Shown piece by piece: positions 6,493 through 9,738 of a stretch of 9,738 nucleotides of DNA; the first letter of the stretch is position 1; each line of letters opens with the position of its first letter. The translations under genes and the position numbers were made by a program. The stretch lies in contig JAUVPY010000053.1 in NCBI GenBank assembly GCA_030598425.1, positions 1-9,738 of the forward strand, given 5' to 3'. The stretch is from Anaerolineae bacterium. Lineage in GTDB: Bacteria > Chloroflexota > Anaerolineae > 4572-78 > NAK82. The notes under the pieces were generated by a model, which searched no databases, had not been told where the DNA came from, and saw nothing but the letters and a program-made list of their open reading frames with translations.

Positions 6493-7656
6493 TCACCAGA
6501 GCCGCGTGTCCAGGGTCGTAATAAGCTCAGGTGAACCGCTTCGCGTCACAATCACCTCCTGCTCCACACAAGCGCCGCCCCAATCCCGGATGAATAGGCC
6601 CGGCTCGACACAAAGCACCATACCCGGCTCCAACCGTATCGCGACACCACGGCGCAATTGTGGCCCTTCCACCGTCTCCAGGCCTATGCCGTGTCCGACG
6701 AAGCCCGGCAAGTGATCGGCAAATCCCGCGTTGCTCAGGGCTTCACAGCTCGCACGGTGTACAGATTCGGCCGTGGCTCCCGCTCGTGCCGCGTCCACAG
6801 CCCTTTCGGTCGCCAATAGCGCCGCCTCGAGTAGTTCCCGAGCCTCAGGGCTGGGTTTGCCACAGACGGTGGTGCGCAACACATCGAATCCATAGCCTTG
6901 GTAGGCACCAATGATGTCCAACGTCACAATATCTCCCGCTTCTAGCACTCGATCAGTCGCCTGGGGCCAACGGCTGGGCCAGGCAGACCACGGCCCCGAG
7001 TGAACGCGCAGATAGCGCACGAAGTCGGCGCCTGCGGTCAGCGCCGCCGCGGTCCCCGCCGCACACACCTGGCGCTCAATGACGCCAGGCCGAATCGCGT
7101 CGAGCGCCGCACCCAGTCCTACCCCGGCAATCTCAGCCGCTCGCCGCAGCAATACTTGCTCAGCCGGGCTCTTCACCCGTCGCTGCCCCGCCACCAAACG
7201 CTCGTCAGGAATCAGATCCAGGCTGGGAACCTCGTCCAGTACCTCGCCGAAGAAAGCCAACGGCAGAATGTCCTCCCCTACCAGCCCCAGTTGCGCCGAG
7301 CTCAAGCGTAGGTCGCGCAGCACAGCCGCAGTCTCGGCTGGCAGATCCGACGCGACGCGTACGTCATCAGCGACGATCAGGTCGTCTCGGTAATAACCAC
7401 CGTCAACAACCAACGTGGCCGGCGCCTCAACTGGCAACACGAAGACACCATGCCCAAGGCCACGGATCGGGCCATCGGACTCTGTCGCCGGGAAGGGCGG
7501 AAAGTGACAGGTGAGATAGGCCAGCGCGCCAGGCCGATCATAAAACGATCGCCCGATGACTACCACCCCGGCGTAGCCAGCAGCAGCGGCCAGTTCGCGA
7601 GTGCGCGCCTGCCGGGCCAGAAACTCGTCGCGTGAGATCCCTAACTCTTTCCCCAT
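6493..7656 (-). CDS. M24-family metallopeptidase (Xaa-Pro aminopeptidase / creatinase-like)
   Basis: A 387-residue protein with the two-domain creatinase layout: an N-terminal domain (about 1-155) and a pita-bread catalytic domain (about 165-385). All five metal ligands expected for M24 are visible: Asp247 (VTLDIIG), Asp258 (GYGFDVLRT), His322 (GHGIGLE), Glu351 (CVEPGLF) and Glu365 (ACVEQEVIV). It should therefore bind a two-metal centre and cleave Xaa-Pro bonds or a related small substrate. The stretch before Asp247, SGPWSAWPSRWP (220-231), has Ser where many Xaa-Pro peptidases have a PH motif, so activity or substrate may differ. Its ATG shares one base with the stop of the FHA regulator (TGATG), with GAGGG nine nt upstream. 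The two genes are thus an operon. No signal peptide, so cytoplasmic. Confidence 0.87.
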   Translation of the reverse strand: MGKELGISRDEFLARQARTRELAAAAGYAGVVVIGRSFYDRPGALAYLTCHFPPFPATESDGPIRGLGHGVFVLPVEAPATLVVDGGYYRDDLIVADDVRVASDLPAETAAVLRDLRLSSAQLGLVGEDILPLAFFGEVLDEVPSLDLIPDERLVAGQRRVKSPAEQVLLRRAAEIAGVGLGAALDAIRPGVIERQVCAAGTAAALTAGADFVRYLRVHSGPWSAWPSRWPQATDRVLEAGDIVTLDIIGAYQGYGFDVLRTTVCGKPSPEARELLEAALLATERAVDAARAGATAESVHRASCEALSNAGFADHLPGFVGHGIGLETVEGPQLRRGVAIRLEPGMVLCVEPGLFIRDWGGACVEQEVIVTRSGSPELITTLDTRLW

Positions 7657-8309
7657 CAGCCTTTGCCCTCGTCCAAGCGGAACCCATAACCTCGCACGGT
7701 GACGATGTATTCTTGGTCCGGGTCCACCTCAGCCAGGCGATGGCGCAGGCGTCGCACCAACGCATCAATCGCATCATCGCTGACCCCCTCGGGCTCCACA
7801 TCTGACCAAACGGCAGCAATGATCTCACCTCGACTGTAAACACGACCCGGCTCCTCCGCCAAGATCGACAAAAAATCGTACTGTGCCGCGGAGAGAGGCG
7901 GCACCAACTCCTGCCCGGCCACGACCACGCGCCGCTCCTCCCGATCCAATCTAAGTCCCCGGTTTGCTCGAACCGGCAACGGGGCGGTCGCCTCGCTGTC
8001 CACAAAGATCAACTCCAGCCCAGGGGCAACTTGAATCCGATCCCCATCCTCCAGGGTACAGGGGCACGTCACCCGCTGACCATTGACAAAGACGCCATTT
8101 TTGCTGCCTGCGTCCTCCAGTAAGTAGTGCTTGCCTTCCATCCGAATGTAAGCATGCTGGCGTGAAACCCATCGCACGTCAAGTTGCACTTCGCAATCGG
8201 GCGCACGGCCTATCGTCACCGGCGTGTGGCTGATGACCCACTGGTTTTTGATGAGATCACCATCCTGCCAGACCAACAAGGCCGGTTCACGGTCGAGTTC
8301 ACTCATCAT
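7656..8309 (-). CDS. FHA domain - winged-helix (OmpR/PhoB-type) transcription regulator
   Basis: A 217-residue two-domain protein. Residues 10-105 form an FHA domain with the phosphothreonine-binding set intact: Gly34-Arg35, Ser49-Arg-Gln-His52, Ser69-Lys-Asn-Gly72 and Asn76-Gly77. Residues about 118-213 form a Trans_reg_C winged helix: LSAAQYDFLSILAEEPG, then SRGEIIAAVW, then a recognition-helix region with DALVRRLRHRL, then the beta-wing VRGYGFRL. The phospho-receiver domain of an ordinary response regulator is replaced by a domain that reads phosphothreonine. The mycobacterial EmbR/PknH pair uses the same principle with a different domain order. The likely phosphorylated partner is the divergent Ser/Thr kinase or one of its substrates. 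Of two tandem ATG codons the first is chosen, with a strong GGAGGTG seven nt upstream. Direct DNA target unknown; the adjoining intergenic array is the obvious candidate. Confidence 0.92.
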   Translation of the reverse strand: MMSELDREPALLVWQDGDLIKNQWVISHTPVTIGRAPDCEVQLDVRWVSRQHAYIRMEGKHYLLEDAGSKNGVFVNGQRVTCPCTLEDGDRIQVAPGLELIFVDSEATAPLPVRANRGLRLDREERRVVVAGQELVPPLSAAQYDFLSILAEEPGRVYSRGEIIAAVWSDVEPEGVSDDAIDALVRRLRHRLAEVDPDQEYIVTVRGYGFRLDEGKG

Positions 8310-8316
8310 AACAACG

Positions 8317-8323
8317 CACCTCC
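8317..8323 (-). promoter_or_regulatory. Strong ribosome binding site of the FHA regulator
   Basis: GGAGGTG on the minus strand, seven nt before the ATG at 8309. It is the strongest Shine-Dalgarno in the window and lies beside the -35 box of the opposite promoter. Confidence 0.75.
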
Positions 8324-8325
8324 AT

Positions 8326-8354
8326 TTGACAGAACACCAGCGTGCTAGTACATT
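8326..8354 (+). promoter_or_regulatory. Sigma70-type promoter for the kinase gene
   Basis: TTGACA at 8326-8331 is a perfect -35. It is followed after exactly 17 nt by TACATT at 8349-8354, matching TATAAT at four of six positions. The predicted start is near 8361, giving a leader of about 119 nt before the TTG start codon of the kinase. The heptamer array would then lie almost wholly in that leader. Confidence 0.6.
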
Positions 8355-8358
8355 TGAG

Positions 8359-8441
8359 ACGTAATACGTAGCGCGTGACCCGTGAAGCGTGAAACGCGAA
8401 TCCGCGGATCACAGATCACGCACCATGCATCACGTACCCGG
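8359..8441. repeat. Inverted array of degenerate heptamers around a 10-bp palindrome
   Basis: The left half is made of CGTGA-type units (CGTGACC, CGTGAAG, CGTGAAA, CGCGAAT at 8374-8401), preceded by ACGTAAT-type units. The right half carries the opposite orientation (GATCACA, GATCACG, CACCATG, CATCACG at 8407-8434). Between them is the palindrome ATCCGCGGAT (8400-8409). GCGTGA at 8387-8392 can also pair with TCACGC at 8416-8421. The whole is an imperfect dyad in the divergent region between kinase and regulator genes, able to serve as an operator or as an RNA stem in the kinase leader, or to be only a repeat insertion. Confidence 0.65.
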
Positions 8442-8464
8442 TTGCAGTCCAGCGCAAAGTAAAC

Positions 8465-8470
8465 AGGTGA
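8465..8470 (+). promoter_or_regulatory. Ribosome binding site supporting the TTG start of the kinase
   Basis: AGGTGA lies nine nt before the TTG at 8480. Together with the match of the first residues to the usual kinase N-terminus, it decides for this rare start codon. Confidence 0.6.
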
Positions 8471-8479
8471 TTCGAAGAA

Positions 8480-9499
8480 TTGACCGGCCGCCTTGAACCT
8501 GGCACTACGCTGTACCAACGATATCGGATCATCGGCCTCATCGGGAGCGGCGGGATGGGAGCCATCTACCTGGCCGACGACAACCGACTGGAGGGCCGTC
8601 GCTGCGCCATCAAGGAGACGCAGCCCCTGCCCGGCCTGAGCCAGGGTACAGCGCAGGCAATGCGCGACCAATTTCACCAAGAGGCCAGCATCCTGGCCCG
8701 GCTGGATCACCCCAATCTACCGAAAGTAAGCGACTACTTCTCTGAAGGCGACCGGGACTACCTGGTGATGGACTATGTCCCAGGCCCTGACCTACATCAG
8801 ATGGCAGCCGACGCTCGCCGCCACGGTCGTTTCCTTGATGAGAACACCGTGGTGCCCTGGGGGGCACAACTCTGCGACGCTCTCACTTACCTTCACCACC
8901 AAACGCCCCCCATGTTACACCGGGACGTGAAACCGGCCAACATCAAGCTAACGCCGGAGGGCCGGATAAAACTGGTAGACTTCGGCCTGGTCAAACCATT
9001 GGATCCAGACGACCCAAAAACACTGACCAGCCTGCACGGCGTCGGCAGTCTGCCCTATACGCCCCTGGAACAGTACGTGGATGAGTTGGGTCACACCGAT
9101 CCCCGCTCTGACCTATATGCGCTGGGGGCAACTCTGTACCACCTGTTGACCGGTCAGGAGCCTCCCAGCGCGCAGGCTCGCTTTCTTGATCCTAACCTTC
9201 TCATCCTCCCCAGGCAGATCAACCCGGCCATCTCGCCGGAGGTCGAGGCCGCAGTGCTATCGGCCCTGGCGCTGCACCCCCACGAGCGCCCGACCAGTGT
9301 TCAGGAATGGCAGGCCACACTCACTGGTCAATCTGGCCCTCCTGCAGCAGCCGCATCCCCGCCTACGCCAGAGACATCAGCCGGCGTGCATACGGTTTGG
9401 CTACCAATTCTCCGCCAGAATCTATGGCTCATCGGCATCGCGCTTGTCCTGCTCATCGTAGCCCTGGCTTTGACGTTCGGCCCGATTCCATCACACTGA
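8480..9499 (+). CDS. Hanks-type Ser/Thr protein kinase with a C-terminal membrane anchor
   Basis: A 339-residue bacterial PknB-like kinase. Kinase core at about 15-280: Gly-rich loop GSGGMG (22-27), catalytic Lys45 in CAIKE, Glu68, the catalytic loop HRDVKPAN (147-154) with Asp149, and DFG (167-169). All catalytic residues are present, so it should be active. The activation segment carries Thr181, Thr183 and Ser184 as possible autophosphorylation sites. The usual APE reads PLE (195-197). A Pro/Ala/Thr-rich linker (283-302) leads to one membrane helix (about 315-333) and a six-residue outer tail. There are no PASTA or other sensor repeats, so any signal is sensed in the membrane or cytoplasm. 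It starts at TTG with AGGTGA upstream. Divergent from the FHA regulator, whose phosphothreonine-binding domain is a plausible reader of this kinase. Confidence 0.93.
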   Translation: MTGRLEPGTTLYQRYRIIGLIGSGGMGAIYLADDNRLEGRRCAIKETQPLPGLSQGTAQAMRDQFHQEASILARLDHPNLPKVSDYFSEGDRDYLVMDYVPGPDLHQMAADARRHGRFLDENTVVPWGAQLCDALTYLHHQTPPMLHRDVKPANIKLTPEGRIKLVDFGLVKPLDPDDPKTLTSLHGVGSLPYTPLEQYVDELGHTDPRSDLYALGATLYHLLTGQEPPSAQARFLDPNLLILPRQINPAISPEVEAAVLSALALHPHERPTSVQEWQATLTGQSGPPAAAASPPTPETSAGVHTVWLPILRQNLWLIGIALVLLIVALALTFGPIPSH

Positions 9500-9528
9500 A
9501 CCCGTGTCCCTGGCTACTGACTAGAGGA

Positions 9529-9729
9529 CTACCGATTGCTTTCCAGCGGCCGCTCCAGGAGAAGTGCCGCCAGAGCGAATACGAAGGCTAATCCCGCTGC
9601 CGTAAGCCGCCCCACAAACAGAGCCACTTCCCCTCCAGGAACCAGCCATATCTCCGGCCGCAGCCAGCCCGCTGCATAAAGCAGGTAACCCACCAGACCC
9701 CCTATCAGCACCAACAAACCCAGCCGCAC
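9529..9729 (-). CDS. Small two-helix membrane protein (or C-terminal end of a longer one)
   Basis: A 66-residue frame from GTG 9729 to TAG 9531-9529, with two hydrophobic segments (about 3-19 and 40-60) joined by a loop with GWLRPEIWLVPGGE, and a charged end. The frame stays open upstream to the window edge (Ser-Lys-Lys precede the GTG), so the true start may lie outside. AAGAAGG overlapping the start could be a ribosome binding site, though it is too close to be convincing. I recognise no family. It converges on the kinase gene with a 29-nt gap showing no terminator hairpin. Confidence 0.55.
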   Translation of the reverse strand: MRLGLLVLIGGLVGYLLYAAGWLRPEIWLVPGGEVALFVGRLTAAGLAFVFALAALLLERPLESNR

Positions 9730-9738
9730 CTTCTTAGA

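Noticed and set aside
6487..6495. Terminator between the convergent flippase-like and M24 genes
   Set aside because: Only three bases separate the two stop codons and no hairpin with a T-tract is visible there.
9500..9528. Terminator after the kinase gene
   Set aside because: I found no convincing stem-loop or T-run in the 29-nt gap.

Overview
This window reads like a chromosomal segment of a Chloroflexota bacterium, probably Anaerolineae- or Caldilineae-like. The basis is inference from gene content: a long '6-pyruvoyl-tetrahydropterin synthase-related' membrane protein, a Ser/Thr kinase beside an FHA/winged-helix regulator, abundant GTG and TTG starts, GC-rich codons, and degenerate 7- and 8-nt tandem repeats. 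No rRNA, tRNA, CRISPR array, complete insertion sequence or phage gene is visible.

Left part (1-2011, minus strand): one large multi-pass membrane protein, at least 670 residues, running off the left edge. It is interrupted in frame by two octamer repeat arrays and one heptamer array, and a further heptamer array supplies part of its N-terminus. Region 2012-2526 holds no recognised gene. It contains an unassigned minus-strand ORF whose stop overlaps the membrane-protein start, a short perfect hairpin, and an extended -10 promoter facing right.

Middle (2527-6489, plus strand): a tight four-gene cell-surface glycan operon. It encodes a dolichol-phosphate-mannose-synthase-like family 2 glycosyltransferase, a DegT/DnrJ/EryC1 sugar aminotransferase closest in motif to GDP-perosamine synthases, a class I SAM methyltransferase, and an LPG_synthase_TM/AglD-like integral membrane protein. 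The likely theme is making a nucleotide-linked aminosugar, placing a sugar on a polyprenyl phosphate carrier, methylating, and moving or anchoring the product at the membrane. The divergent left-hand protein resembles GT-C-type envelope glycosyltransferases and may belong to the same job.

Right (6493-9499): a compact signalling locus. A membrane-anchored Hanks-type Ser/Thr kinase (plus strand) is divergent from an operon of an FHA plus winged-helix transcription regulator and an M24 (Xaa-Pro peptidase-like) protein. A kinase next to a phosphothreonine-reading DNA-binding protein suggests a one-locus phosphorelay from Ser/Thr kinase to promoter. The 170-bp divergent intergenic region has a near-consensus promoter for the kinase and, right at the predicted transcript start, an inverted array of degenerate heptamers centred on a 10-bp palindrome. 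A small two-helix membrane protein converges on the kinase at the right edge.

The two signals most worth following are the kinase/FHA-wHTH/M24 module with its palindromic heptamer array, and the family of in-frame 7/8-nt repeats spread across the window.
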